Assembly: GCF_027887165.1 (NCBI RefSeq) | Contig: NC_077229.1 | Location: 202,443,822 to 202,507,821 of the forward strand | Reading direction: 5' to 3' | From: Monodelphis domestica | Lineage: Eukaryota > Chordata > Mammalia > Didelphimorphia > Didelphidae | DNA length: 64,000 nt | Shown here: positions 33,936 through 45,639 of the stretch, piece by piece | Numbering within the stretch: the first letter of the stretch is position 1 | How the letters are laid out: each line of letters begins with the position of its first letter | Translations under genes and position numbers: made by a program | Notes under the pieces: model-generated | Databases searched by the model: none | What the model saw: the letters and a program-made list of their open reading frames with translations, nothing else | Told to the model about the DNA's origin: nothing

Positions 33936-34835
33936 TTGGCTGAGAGCAAGAAGCAGCAAACTGGGTTAAGTGATGGGCAGGGGAGCTCTTTGCACCAACC
34001 CAAGCCTTGGTCCCCTCTGGATGTCAAAGGAGCTAAAAGCACCCACTCATGCAGTTGTGGGGACTCAAATCAAGCAGTCTCCATGGTGCCTGAGAGGGTC
34101 TGGCCACCTGCCAGCCCCACCAGAATGAAGCCTGTCCGGAACAACAGGACCCTGGAAGGTATCAACCCTGGCAGATGTCAGGTCCTGCCTGACTCCAAAG
34201 TCAATCCCTCCACAGGAACAAGAGATGGCCAATGCTCTCTTCACTTTCAGGGCACCTCAAGCTCTGGAAAACTGAAAGTGATCCTCTGCAATCACTCTTT
34301 GTGGCTCCAGTTTTCCAGGCAGCAGAATGAAATGAGGATCACCAAGGAAGGTCGATTCATGTTCCCCTTCCTGACTTACAAAATCCAGGGTATGGATCCC
34401 AGTGCTCTTTACCACGTCTTTGTTGAAGTGGGACCCGTTGACAAGCACCAATGGCAATATCATCAGGGGCAATGGTTCCCATACAAAGAAGAGGATAATT
34501 TGTCAGGCAACAACTTTTATCAGCATCCAGACTCGCCCAACACCGGGGTCCACTGGATGGACGGAGAGATAGCCTTTGACAAACTGAAACTCACCCACAA
34601 GAAGACAGATTGCAAGAATGACAGCCAGGCTCCAATCTTATTGAAGTCTCTCCACAAATACCAGCCCAGGCTCCACATTGAAGAAGTCAGCAATAGAAAG
34701 CAGCACATGCCAGTTTCCTCTTCCTCGATCCACACCTTCACCTTCCCAGACACAAAATTTATTGCTGTGACATTCTATAAAAACTCAGAGATCATATGCC
34801 TCAAAATTCAAAACAATCCCTTTCCTTTTAGATGA
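33936..34835 (+). pseudogene. second T-box copy (N3-T3), truncated and diverged
   Basis: The open frame runs 33,936-34,835. There is no ATG at the place matching the copy 1 start (TTG instead), and the first in-frame ATG, 34,083, would give 250 codons. The N block aligns with copy 1. The T-box starts at about LCNHSLWLQF (34,288) and is roughly four-fifths identical to copy 1 by eye. It lacks the acidic insert of copy 1, so its loop length is more like ordinary TBX21. Normally invariant positions have changed: GRRMFP to GRFMFP, KLTN to KLTH, and the YQN motif to YKN (SYQN in copy 1, FYKN here). NPFATGFR is shortened by two codons to NPFPFR, then TGA. The C-terminal DNA-contact helix is therefore lost. 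Probably non-functional as a DNA binder, though the frame is otherwise open. Confidence 0.8.
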
Positions 34836-35141
34836 AGAAGTTCCTGTCCTGGACAAAGCTTGAGGAAGGTTCCTCCAGCTGGGGTATGCAGTGGATCCAC
34901 CTCCTCTCCACCAGATTTATTGGTTTCTAACTATCCCGTCCTGGTCCAAGAGGGCCCTGATCAACACAAGGACTACAGTTTGGTGTATGGGTTCCCCAGC
35001 CACTCTCATACTACCCCTATGACTCCAGGGACAGGAACAATACCATCAGCCTGGCCTTGCCCTTAACCATGGAATATCTCAACTCTGATCTTCTGCCCTG
35101 TACAACTCTAAATGTACTGACTTACCACCCCAGCCCATGTA
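34836..35141 (+). pseudogene. remnant after T3, start of block C4, cut by an LTR
   Basis: Aligns with copy 1 sequence after its T-box: 'cctgtcctggacaaagcttg', 'gcagtggatccacctcctct' and 'ctatcccgtcctggtccaag', frames broken. Homology runs to 'cttaccaccccagcccatgt' (block C start) and ends at about 35,141, where the LTR begins with TGTGAATC. The lost remainder was not found past the retroviral fossil. Confidence 0.8.
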
Positions 35142-35442
35142 CTGTGAATCTTGAAATTTCTCAGACTTGTGTGAATGTTAAAAGATTCTCAGACTCTACC
35201 TTAGAACATTTGGTTAAGCCCATTCCCCATTTTAAATAATGAAGCTACTTAGATCTAAAATGTGAGAACTCTACTTAGATCAGAAATGGGAAGACCTCTA
35301 CTCCCATACTATAAACCTCAAAATTTCTCAGACTTATGAATGTTAGGGGTTTCCCCCATTGGGGAATCTTCTACTTAAAAAAAATTCCCTAGCAGATAGT
35401 GAGAATTCTACTTGAATGTGAGGGCTCCTTGCCTTGGGAATA

Positions 35443-36080
35443 TCCCTACTCCACCCTACTTAGGACTGCTTTAGGACAGAGAGGTCCTTGAGAACAATGA
35501 AAAGTACTTTGATCCATGCTTATGGAAGGGACAGGAAGTTCTTTGAGTCATGACTGTTTTAGAATTGATACAATGGGATACTAAGTACCTATAAAGGTGG
35601 GGCAACTTGTAAACTACTTAAACCTAAAAGGGTGATAACTTATTCAGAGGTTTTTTCTAATAAAATTTGTCCACATAGCAGCATTTTTTTCCTGACTTAC
35701 TAAAGAGATTAAAACTACTCAGCTGTGAATTCAAAATGGGCGGTCCTTTAGAAACATCTACAGTGATTGGTAGATGTAAGGACTTAGGGGAGGTGACAGA
35801 GAAGATTTTGCCCTTAAAAATAAGAGCTCAGGGAAGAGCTGAAAAGTCATTCTGAAACATTCAGATTGGAGAGACTCATTCTGAGGAGACTGATTCTGAA
35901 ACATTCAGATGGAGGAGGGAGCTGGTTAAAGCAGCTGAGATGCTGCTGGCCTGGTGTCATTAGAAATCCTTACTTAGACAGATCTTATGGTGAGTTATAA
36001 AAAACTGACTGATTTCTCTTTTAAGACTCAGGTCTAGGCCATATTGGCTTTGAGGCCCTTCATACTTATTCCTTTCTTAC

Positions 36081-36150
<70 letters not shown>

Positions 36151-37260
36151 ATTACTCATTGTATTGTTAATTAAAATCTCTATAAAACCCAATTGACTTG
36201 GGTATTTGAATAATTGGGAATATTTCCCTGGCAACCACCTTATATTTGATTTTAAACCCAAGACACTGTAGTGAAACACATTTCTGCGGTCAAACTTACT
36301 CACCCTCTCTTATATCTATCACAATTTATATCTTCCACTATTTTAACCACTACAGATTAAGACCTCAACCATTTTAAATCTCACAGTACTTAAGTACTTA
36401 AGTATGGGAAGACCCGTACTTAAGACTGCTTTAGGGAAGAAAACTCCTTGCAGAACAATGAAAAGTACTTAAACCCATACTTAAGACATGCCTATTTTTA
36501 GAAAGGGGTGCTAAGTACCTATAAAGGTCAGGCAACTTGTGAACTTACAAGGAACAAAGAGGTGAAAACTTACTCAGAGCTTTCCTGATGTGAATTACTC
36601 AGAAGTTTTAGTCTACCCAGAAAAGGTGAGAGCAAGATGTGAATTAAGAAGGGGATAACAAAATGTGAATTAAGAATGGTCAGTCCTTTGAAAAATGTCT
36701 GCTGTGATTGGTAGATGTAAGAATTTAGGGGAGGTGACAAAGGAGAAAATGCCCTTTAAAAGGAGACAAAAATATCTCTCTCAAAAGAGTCAGCTGGGAA
36801 AGGCTGCCTTGAAGGGTCTCTCTCGAGACTCTCTCGGGGACAATTCAGATTGAAGACTGAGCTAGTGGAGGCAGCTGAGATGATGCTGGCCTGGTGTCAC
36901 TAGATTCCTTGCTTGGACAGATCTTATGGCGAGTGTTAAAAGACTGACTGATCTCTCTCTCTCTTAAGACTCAGGTCAAGGCCATGTTGGCTTAAGGCCC
37001 TTCATACTTATTCCTTTGTTACTCTTTCTCTATTTCTTTAATTCCTCATTGTATTATTAATTAAAGTCTCTGTAAAACCCAGTTGACTTGGGTATATTCA
37101 TAATTGGGAATATTTCCCTGGTGACCACCTTATATTTGATTTTAAACAAGACACTGTAGTGAAAACATATTTTCTGTGGTCACAATTTACTCACCCACTC
37201 TTATATCTATCACAATTTAAGTCTTCCACTGTTTTAATCACTACAGTTTAAGACCTCAAC
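35443..37260 (+). repeat. ~0.9-kb tandem duplication within the ERV LTR/leader
   Basis: 35,443-36,384 and 36,385-37,260 are colinear: 'ctgctttagg', 'agaacaatgaaaagtact', 'gtgattggtagatgtaag', 'acttgggtat', 'ggaatatttccctgg' and 'tatatctatcacaattta' occur in both. The duplicated unit includes the LTR 3' end and about 120 bp of the following leader. The first unit has a TC microsatellite (36,080-36,143) where the second has only 'ctctttctctatttcttt'. Their divergence suggests the duplication is old. Confidence 0.75.
36080..36143. repeat. (TC)n microsatellite in the LTR
   Basis: About 64 bp of near-perfect TC, in the same LTR position as the short T/C-rich stretch at 37,020-37,042. The poly-RE frame on minus is an artefact. 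Confidence 0.97.
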
Positions 37261-39600
37261 CATTTTAACTCTTACAGTTTATGGCATCCCACTCTTTTAA
37301 ATGCCACAGTTTATGGCTGACCATGAAGTTGGTGAGAAAACCCTCAAAAATTTTCTGTGAAATCTCTTTCCTTTCTCTCTTTATTACTTGCTCTATTGGT
37401 CAGTTTTGTTTTCTTTTTTAACTTGGCTTCAAAAATACAGCTGTAAGAACGGGTGAGTAAAAAACCTTTTTGATTCTCCTTAAATTGAGCTGTTTTAGAT
37501 CTTAGCAACAGGGCCCTGAGGTCCTGGCTAGCAACTGCCTAAATTAGGACTAAAAAAACCTGGGAAAGCTCTTGGCCTTGTCCTGCTTCCCACGTGTTTA
37601 CTTTAGAAATATGTGGTTACAGCCAGTTCACACCATACTTAACAACTGGCTATTCAGCTCCATGACCAACCTTGTAAAATTTGCATTCTTTTTCTCTCTA
37701 AAATTTCTCATACCATGGGATTTATGGCAAAATATAATCAACACAGTACTCCCCCTTGGGATTTTGATTGTTATAGCTGTAATATTGTATTTCTTTAAAA
37801 AAACTCACTTCTCAGTCAAACCAACAGAGTCTTCCTTCTACTACTCAACAATATGCAGAACTAAATACTTGGCTTGAGCTTATAGAGGAAAGTCAGGGAG
37901 AGATTGTAGCTTTTATAAGAAGCATTAAAAGAGACTTAAGATCTCTGTCCCACCCTGCTCTGGACAATAACCCTCCTCACCCAGCCCCCTCAGCCCCAGA
38001 AAACCCTAATTCTAACCAACCCACCCCTCCCCCTGCCCCCTTGGCCTCAGAAAACCCTAATTCTAACCAACACACTCTGAGTTCACAGCCCACCCACACT
38101 TCCAACCCTACACAATCAACTCTAAGTTCACACCCTACCCCTACTTCTGATCTTAATCCCTCTACTTCACACCTTACTGATTCCTCCAATCCAAACACCT
38201 CTGAATCCTTTCACACTTCTTCCTTGGCTCCTCCTTCTCACCCTACACAATCGACTTTAAGTTCACATTCCAACCTAAATTCACACCCTACCTCTGATTT
38301 TTCTGGCACTATGGGACAACAACAAATGCTTTCCCTTAATGTGCCCAACTCTTCTATTTCTCAGACTTGCCCAACTGAGAATGGAGCAAGCAGCCTAGAA
38401 ACAGGAGTACCAAATAATTCAGATAGCTTATTTCCTTTAAGGGAAGTACCTACTTTTAATAAGAATGGAAACTTGGTATCTGTGAGACATCATACACCTT
38501 TTAGCCCTGAAGATTAAAAAAAAAAATTGAAGGAAGATATGCCATCATTTGAGGAAGAACCAATATGAATCATAAAAAAAAATAGAGAACATAATCAGAA
38601 CTTTTGACCCCACTTGGTTGGATGTTGAGAATTTATTAGAAGCATTATTAACAAAGAGAGAGAAAAATAATATCATCTCTCTGGCTAATGAAAAGTGAGG
38701 TAGAAGAGGACATTATTGGCCAACTGAAGATCCACATTGGAACCCAAATGTTGAATGAGATCACACAAAACTAAACCAGGCCAGAGAAGCATTACTGACA
38801 GCCATGAGAGCTTGCTCTGATAGACCTGAAAAATGGTAAAAATTTGAAAGAACCTGACAAGATATTGAGGAAACACCCTCCCAGTTTATGGACAGACTTA
38901 TTGACGTAGGGAATACATATATGGACCTTGATTTATCCAGAGAAAGAGACATTAGACAAATACATAGGCAATTTGTTAAGAATTGTTGTTCAGTGGTAAA
39001 AGACTACTTTAAAACTAGCTGTCCTAATTGGGACTCTATGGACCTGGAAGAACTGAGGAGAGTAGCAACCTATGTTTATAAAGGTCATGTAAAAAGACCT
39101 GAGCAAGATGATACATCAGTGGAAGATTTAAAGAAAGAAATTGAAATGTTAAAAAGGCAATTGAAAAATAAGGGAGAGACTATAGCCCCTTTGCGGGAAT
39201 TCACAAATAAATCAGTAACTTGCCACTTCTGTGAGAAGAAGGGCCACAAAATGATGGAATGTAGAACCTTTCTTAAGACGATTGGAAGAAATACACAGGT
39301 TAATAACAATTTTTTAAAAAATAACTATAGAAATGATAATAATGTCATAGAAACCAGAATTTTAGAAATTTTAGAAATTATAATAATGATAATGGAAATA
39401 ACTATAATGAATATAGAAATAAGAACTTTTAGAAACCAAAATTATAGAAATAGGAATTGAGAAAATAATGACAATTCTCAAAATGAAGAAAATGATCAAC
39501 AACAATATATGAGAAAATGTGCTCGTCCTCTGGTACAGCATGTGGTCAATGCAGGCATCTATCTTCATGGCGCATTCTGGATTCTGGGAGGTAGCAAGTT

Positions 39601-40304
39601 CTTTATCCTAAAATTGCTGAAATTTAAATAAAAGTTCACAACAATAACGTGGCCCACCTGAGGTGAATAATAGCAAACATAGGGATCACTCAAGGATGCA
39701 TGGCTAATTTATGAGGTATATGAATCAATTTGCAAAAGAAAATTTAAAAAAACATGAAAAATCCAAATAAATCCAACATGTGCTTGAATACAAAATGTAA
39801 AAGTCTTCTTTCTAAAAAAATCTAAGTAAAGGAAAACCAAATCTATAACAGGTCCTTGAATCAGAGACCAATTAAAATGATTTAAGAAATTATGCACTAC
39901 CCAATCAAAAACTAGGCCTATAGAACGTTTGCCACACCATGAAATACAGAAAAGGGACTAGATTTCAGCAGCAAATGGGAGCCAGGATGGCAGCAAAAAG
40001 GAGGTGCTTGATAGAATGTGCCTCAGAGGAAGTCCAGCCTCTGACATATGTCAAAGTTGCCGCAACGTCAAACCCCAAACAAGTTCAAGTCTTCCTGTCT
40101 TGGCTCAAAATCACATCAATCCCACTGGGATCTGGTCTCTTTGACCTCATGCTCCATAGGCACTATGCTGGTGCTCTGTGCTTCTTTAGCACTGTGCAGT
40201 GTCTCTTTTGTGTATTCCCTTCTCTTGGAATCAGACAGAATCATGAAACAAGACACATAATTTTTTATAAGTCTCTAATAAAGACTTTATTTTTCAAATA
40301 AATA
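39601..40304. other. unassigned, possibly LTR-derived
   Basis: A 120-codon frame (39,939-40,301) has no recognisable domain. The end 'ctctaataaagactttattt' at about 40,273 looks like a polyadenylation signal of an LTR or a retroposed transcript. I could not match this stretch to the LTR upstream, so its link to the retroviral fossil is unproven. Confidence 0.35.
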
Positions 40305-40675
40305 GAGAAATGAGTTGAATATATCAGAATACAAGTCATTCACAAGTTGATAAATGGTGAAAGGATATGAGTAGTCCTAGGTTCAAATCTGGCCTCAGAC
40401 ACTTCCCAGGTGTGTGACCCTGGGCAAGTTACTTGACCCCCATTGCCTAGCCCTTACCACTCTTCTGCCTTGGAGCCAATACATAGTATTGACTCCAAGA
40501 TGGAAGATAAGGGTTTATAAAAAAATTAATAAAAAAAAACTATATGAGTAGGTTTTGCTCATACAAAGTAATTAAAGTTCTCTGTAGTCAAAATGTTCTA
40601 GGTCTCTATTATTTAGAGAAAATTATATTAAAACAACTCTGAGGTACCACCCCACATCTATCAGATTGGCTATTA
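40305..40675 (+). mobile_element. old L1 ORF2 C-terminal fragment, split by a SINE
   Basis: 'tacaagtcattcacaagttg', 'ataaatggtgaaaggatatg' and, after the SINE, 'aaaacaactctgaggtacca' and 'tatcagattggctatta' are L1 ORF2 3' sequence. Cut at about 40,676 by the next element. Confidence 0.85.
40375..40541 (+). mobile_element. marsupial tRNA-derived SINE, 5'-truncated
   Basis: Body phrases 'ggttcaaatctggcctcaga', 'tgtgaccctgggcaagttac', 'ttctgccttggagccaatac' and 'tgactccaagatggaagata', A-rich tail. Flanked by a perfect 10-bp duplication ATATGAGTAG (40,365-40,374 and 40,542-40,551), showing LINE-driven insertion into the L1. The left part of the tRNA-like head (A box) is missing; the B box GGTTCAAATC is present. 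Confidence 0.95.
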
Positions 40676-41345
40676 TTTTTTTTTAACTTTTTTAAAAAAA
40701 TCTTTATTTAATTAGATGATTTAGGTTCCCTAGATACAAGACTCATGTGCCTTCCCTCCTTCACCCACTCCCATATCTGACACGCATTTCCACTGGGCTT
40801 AACTTGTGCCATCGATCAAGACACATTTCCTTATTATTAATATTTGCACTAGGATCATCTTTTAGAGTCTACTTTCCCAGTCATAGCTCCACTGGCCTAT
40901 GTGATCAAGCAGCTGTATTTCTTCTGTGTTTCTTTTCCCACAGTTCTTCCTCTGGATGTGGATAGTGTTTTTTGTTTTTTTTTCATGTGTCCCTCTGAAT
41001 AGTTCTGGATCATAGCATTGCTGCTAGTAGAGAAGTCCATGACAGTTGATTTTTGCCACACTATATCAGTCTCTATGTATAATGTTCTCTGTGTATAATG
41101 TATAATGTATATAAAGTTCTGCTCCTTTCACTTTGCATCAATTCCTGGAGGTCATTCCAGTTCACATTGAATTCCTCCAGTTTATTATTCCTTTGAGCAA
41201 AATAGTATTCCATCACCAGCATATACCAGAATTTGTTCAGCCATTCCCCAATTGGAGGGCTTCCCCTGATTTTCCACTTTTTTTTTTTTGCTACCACAAA
41301 CTGCGTGGCTGTGAATATTCTTGTACATATCTTATTCTTTTTTTT
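40676..41345 (-). mobile_element. L1 3' end, minus strand
   Basis: T-rich start = A-tail on minus. The 3' UTR and the last about 75 codons of ORF2 (frame 41,073-41,297, 'GEWLNKFWYMLVMEYYFAQR') match the minus-strand L1 at 41.4-44.8 kb but are more diverged. Strongly 5'-truncated. Confidence 0.88.
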
Positions 41346-41408
41346 CCTTTGAATTGACTGTATTCTCTCCTGTAATCAGACACTCTCTTCCTTGCTAGCC
41401 TCTCCTCT

Positions 41409-44400
41409 TTTTTTTTTAATATATTTTATTTGATCATTTCCAAGGATTATTCGTTAAAGACATAGATCATTTTCTTTTCCTCCCCCACACCCCCCATAGC
41501 TGACGCATAAGTCCACTGGGCATTAGATGTTTTCTTGATTTGAATCCATTGCTTTGTTGATAGTATTTGCATTAGAGTGTTCATTTAGAGTCTCTCCTCT
41601 GTCATGTCCCCTCAACCTCTGTATTCAGGCAGTTGCTTTTCCTCGGTATTTCCACTCCCATAGTTTATCCTTTGCTTATGAATGGTGTTTTTTTCTCCTG
41701 GATCCCTGCAAATTATTCAGGGACATTACACCACCATTTATGGAGAAGTCCATTACGTTCGATTATACCACAGTGTATTAGTCTCTGTGTACAATGTTCT
41801 CCTGGTTCTGCTCCTCTCGCTCTGCATCACTTCCTGGAGGTTGTTCCAGTCTCCATGGAACTCCTCCACTTTGTTATTCCTTTTAGCACAATAGTATTCC
41901 ATCACCAACATATACCACAGTTTGTTCAGCCATTCCCCAATTGATGGGCATCCCCTCGTTTTCCAGTTTTTGGCCACCACAAAGAGCGCAGCTATGAATA
42001 TTTTTGTACAAGTCTTTTTGTCCATTATCTCTTTGGGGTACAGACCCAGCAGTGCTATGGCTGGATCAAAAGGTAGATATTCTTTTGTTGCCCTTTGGGC
42101 ATAGTTCCAAATTGCCCTCCAGAATGGTTGGATCAGTTCACAACTCCACCAGCAATGAATTAATGTCCCTACTTTGCCACATCCCCTCCAGCATTCATTA
42201 CTTTCCTTTGCTGTTATGTTAGCCAATCTTCTAGGTGTGAGGAGATACCTCAGAGTTGTTTTTATTTGCATCTCTCTGATTATAAGAGATTTAGAACACT
42301 TCTTCATGTGCTTGTTAATAGTTTTGATTTCTTTATCTGAGAACTGCCTATCCATGTCCCTTGCCCATTTATCAATTGGAGAATGGCTTGATTTTTTGTA
42401 CAATTGATTTAGCTCTTTATAAATATGAGTAATTAAACCTTTGTCAGAGGTTTCTATGAAGATTTTTTCCCAATTTGTTGTTTCCCTTCTGATTTTAGTT
42501 ACATTGGTTATGTTTGTACAAAAGCTTTTTAGTTTGATGTAGTCAAAATTATTTATTTTACATTTTGTGATTCTTTCTATATCTTGCTTGGTTTTAAAGC
42601 CTTTCCCCTCCCAAAGGTCTGACATGTATACTATTCTGTGTTTACCCAATTTACTTATGGTTTCCTTCTTTATGTTTAAGTCACTCACCCATTTTGAATT
42701 TATCTTGGTGTAGGGTGTGAGGTGTTGATCTATTCCTAGTCTCTCCCACACTGTCTTCCAATTTTCCCAACAGTTTTTATCGAATAATGGATTTTTGTCC
42801 CAAAAGCTGGGATCTTTGGGTTTATCGTATACTGTCTTGCTGAGGTCTCTTTCCCCCAGTCTATTCCACTGATCTTCCTTTCTGTTTCTTAGCCAGTACC
42901 AAATTGTTTTGATGACTGCTGCTTTGTAATATAGTTTTAGGTCAGGGACTGCAAGGCCCCCATCATATGTGTTTTTTTTTTCATTATTTCCCTGGATATC
43001 CTTGATCTTTTGTTCTTCCAAATGAACTTTGTTATGTTTTTTTCTAAATCAGTGAAGAAGTATTTTGGTAGTTCAATGGGTATGGCACTAAATAGATAAA
43101 TAAGTTTGAGTAGGATGGTCATTTTTATTATATTGGCTCGTCCTATCCATGAGCAGTTAATGTTTTTCCTTTTGCTCAAGTCTAGTTTTAGTTGTGTGGA
43201 GAGTGTTTTGTAGTTGTGTTCATATAGTTCCTGTGTTTGTCTTGGGAGGTAGATTCCTAGGTATTTTATTTTGTCTAAGGTGATTTTGAATGGGATTTCT
43301 CTTTCTAGTTCTTGCTGCTGAGCTGTGTTGGAGATATATAGAAAAGCTGATGATTTATGTGGGTTTATTTTGTATCCTGAAACTTTGCTGAAGTTGTTGA
43401 TTATTTCAATTAGCTTTTTGGTTGAATCTCTAGGATTCTTTAAGTAGACCATCATGTCATCCGCAAAGAGTGATAATTTGGTATCCTCATTGCCAATTTT
43501 AATGCCTTCCATTACTTTTTCTTCTCTAATTGCTACTGCTAGTGTTTCTAGTACATTGTCAAATAATAGAGGTGATAATGGGCATCCTTGTTTCACTCCT
43601 GATCTTAATGGGAATGGATTTAGTTTATCCCCATTGCAGATGATATTAGCTGATGGTTTTAGATATATACTGTTTATCATTTTTAGGAACAACCCTTCTA
43701 TTCCAATGCTTTCTAGTGTTTTTAGTAGGAATGGGTGTTGTATTTTATCAAAGGCTTTTTCTGCATCTATTGAGATAATCATGTGATTTTTGTTGGTTTG
43801 CTTGTTGATGTGGTCAATTATGTGGATGGTTTTCCTAATATTATACCAGCCCTGCATCCCTGGTATAAATCCTACTTTATCATGGTGAATGACTCTTCTG
43901 ATCACTTGTTGGAGTCTTTTTGCTAGTATCCTATTTAAGATTTTTGCATCTATGTTCATTAGGGAGATTGGTCTATAATTTTCTTTCTCTGTTTTTGGCC
44001 TGCCTGGTTTTGGAATTAGTATCACATTTGTGTCGTAAAAGGAATTTGGTAGAACTCCCTCTTTGCTTATTATGTCAAATAGTTTGTGTAGTATCAGGGT
44101 TAGTTGTTCTTTGAATGTTTGATAGAATTCACTGGTGAATCTGTCAGGCCCTGGGGATTTTTTCTTAGGAAGTTCTTTGATGGCCTGTTGGATTTCTGTT
44201 TCTGATATGGGATTATTTAAGAAATCTATTTCTTCTTCTGTTAGTCTAGGCAATTTATATTTTTGTAGATATTCATCCATATCACCCAGGTTGGTATATT
44301 TATTGCCATATAGTTGGGCAAAGTAGTTTTTAATGATTGCCTTAATTTCCTCTTCGTTGAGGTCCCCCTTTTCAGCCTTGATGCTGTTAATTTGCCTTTC

Positions 44401-44765
44401 CTCTTTCCTTTATTTAATTAGATTAACCATTACTTTGTCTATATTGTCTGTTTTTTCAAAGTACCTACTTCTAGTCTTGTTTATTACCTCAATAGTTCTA
44501 TCACTTTCGATTTTATTAATTTCTCCCTTAATTTTTAGAATCATTAGTTTGGTTTTCTTCTGGGGGTTTTTAATTTGTTTGTTCTCAATTTTTTTGATTT
44601 GCATTTCCAATTCAATGATCTCTGCCCTCCCTAATTTGTTAATAAATGCACTCATGGATATGAATTTTCCTCTAAGTACTGCTTTTGCTGCATCCCATAA
44701 GGTTTGAAAGGATGTCTCACCATTGTCATTTTCCTCAATGAAATTATTAATTATTTCTATGATTT
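41409..44765 (-). mobile_element. young 5'-truncated L1, nearly open ORF2
   Basis: Minus-strand tail at 41,409, 3' UTR to 41,752, then ORF2 C-terminus to RT. Two long frames, 44,280-42,937 (447 codons) and 43,021-41,753 (422 codons), overlap and differ by one frameshift near a T run at about 42,970. A third piece (44,778-44,410) joins upstream. RT motifs are clear: [12 protein letters not shown], '[14 protein letters not shown]', '[14 protein letters not shown]', FADDMMVYL. The C-terminal Cys-rich 'CWRGCGKVGTLIHCWWSC' is intact. The endonuclease and ORF1 are missing through 5' truncation, so it is immobile but recently inserted. Confidence 0.95.
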
Positions 44766-45632
44766 CAAATAAAAACAACTCTGAAGTACCACCTCACACG
44801 TAGAAGATTAGGTACCATGAAAGCAAAGGAAAGAAAGAAATGTTGGAGGGGATGTGGCAAAACTGGGATATTAATGCATTGCTGGTGCAGTTTTGAATTG
44901 ATCCAATCATTTTGGAAGTCAATTTGGAACCATCCGCAGAGGATGCTAAAATACTGCCTACTCTTTTTTCCAGCCATAGCATTGTTGGGTTTGTACCCCA
45001 AAGAGATGATAAGGGAAAAAAAAACTCCTATAAGTATAATCATAGCTGAGCTTTTTGTGGTGGCAAAAAAATTAGAAAATGAGGGGATGCCCTCCATTTG
45101 GGTAATGGCTGAACAAAGTGTGGTATATGTTGTGCTCAAAGAAACAATGAACTAGAAAAATTCCAAGTGAACTATAATGACCTCCAGGAATTGATACAGA
45201 GTGAAAGGAGCAGAAGTAGGAGAACAATATCCACAGAGACTGATTACACTGTGGTATAGTCGAATGTAATGGACTTCTCTACTAGCAGTGATGCAATGAT
45301 CCAGGACATTTCTGAAGGACTTATGAGAAAGAATACTATCCATATTCAGAAGAAAATCTGTGGGAGTAGAAACACAGAAGAAAAACAACTACTTGATCTT
45401 GTGTCAATTGGAATATGATTGGGGTTATAAACTCTAAATGATCCCCCTAGTGCAAATATCAATAATATGGAAATAAGTCTTAACAAAAGACACATGTAAA
45501 AGCCAGTGGAATTGTGCATTGGATATTTGAGGGGATTTAGGAGATGGGAGGGAAAGAATATGATTTTTCTTATCCTGGAAAAATACTGTAAATTAATCTA
45601 TGAAATAAAATAAAATATCCTTGTAAGGTCAA
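44766..45632 (+). mobile_element. L1 3' fragment, plus strand
   Basis: ORF2 C-terminal reading (44,817-45,155, 'CWRGCGKTGILMHCWCSF'), then 3' UTR and A-rich tail at about 45,598-45,640. Begins abruptly at the 5' end of the minus-strand L1. Confidence 0.88.
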
Positions 45633-45639
45633 AAAAATA

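Larger units (their letters stand above)
35143..39600 (+). mobile_element. class I (gammaretrovirus-like) ERV fossil: LTR plus gag remains
   Basis: LTR sequence at 35,143-37,300 is followed by a leader and a gag-type region (about 37,800-39,470) with parts in retroviral order. These are a matrix-like start, a long Pro/Ser/Thr-rich stretch (37,970-38,300), a capsid opening of gammaretrovirus type (PLREVP..., VRHHTPFSPED, about 38,438-38,517), capsid C-terminal sequence, and a nucleocapsid CCHC zinc knuckle (CX2CX4HX4C, 39,221-39,262). No pol or env is recognisable downstream. It is broken in several places and clearly old. It inserted into the C-terminal block of the second T-box copy, so it is younger than the T-box duplications. 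Confidence 0.85.

Noticed and set aside
30426-34753. Many antisense and shifted frames of 60-142 codons across the T-box locus
   Set aside because: Shadows of the plus-strand T-box coding sequence; none has a recognisable domain.
39939-40301. 120-codon frame after the gag region as possible further retroviral coding sequence
   Set aside because: No protease, polymerase or envelope-type motif visible; not called.
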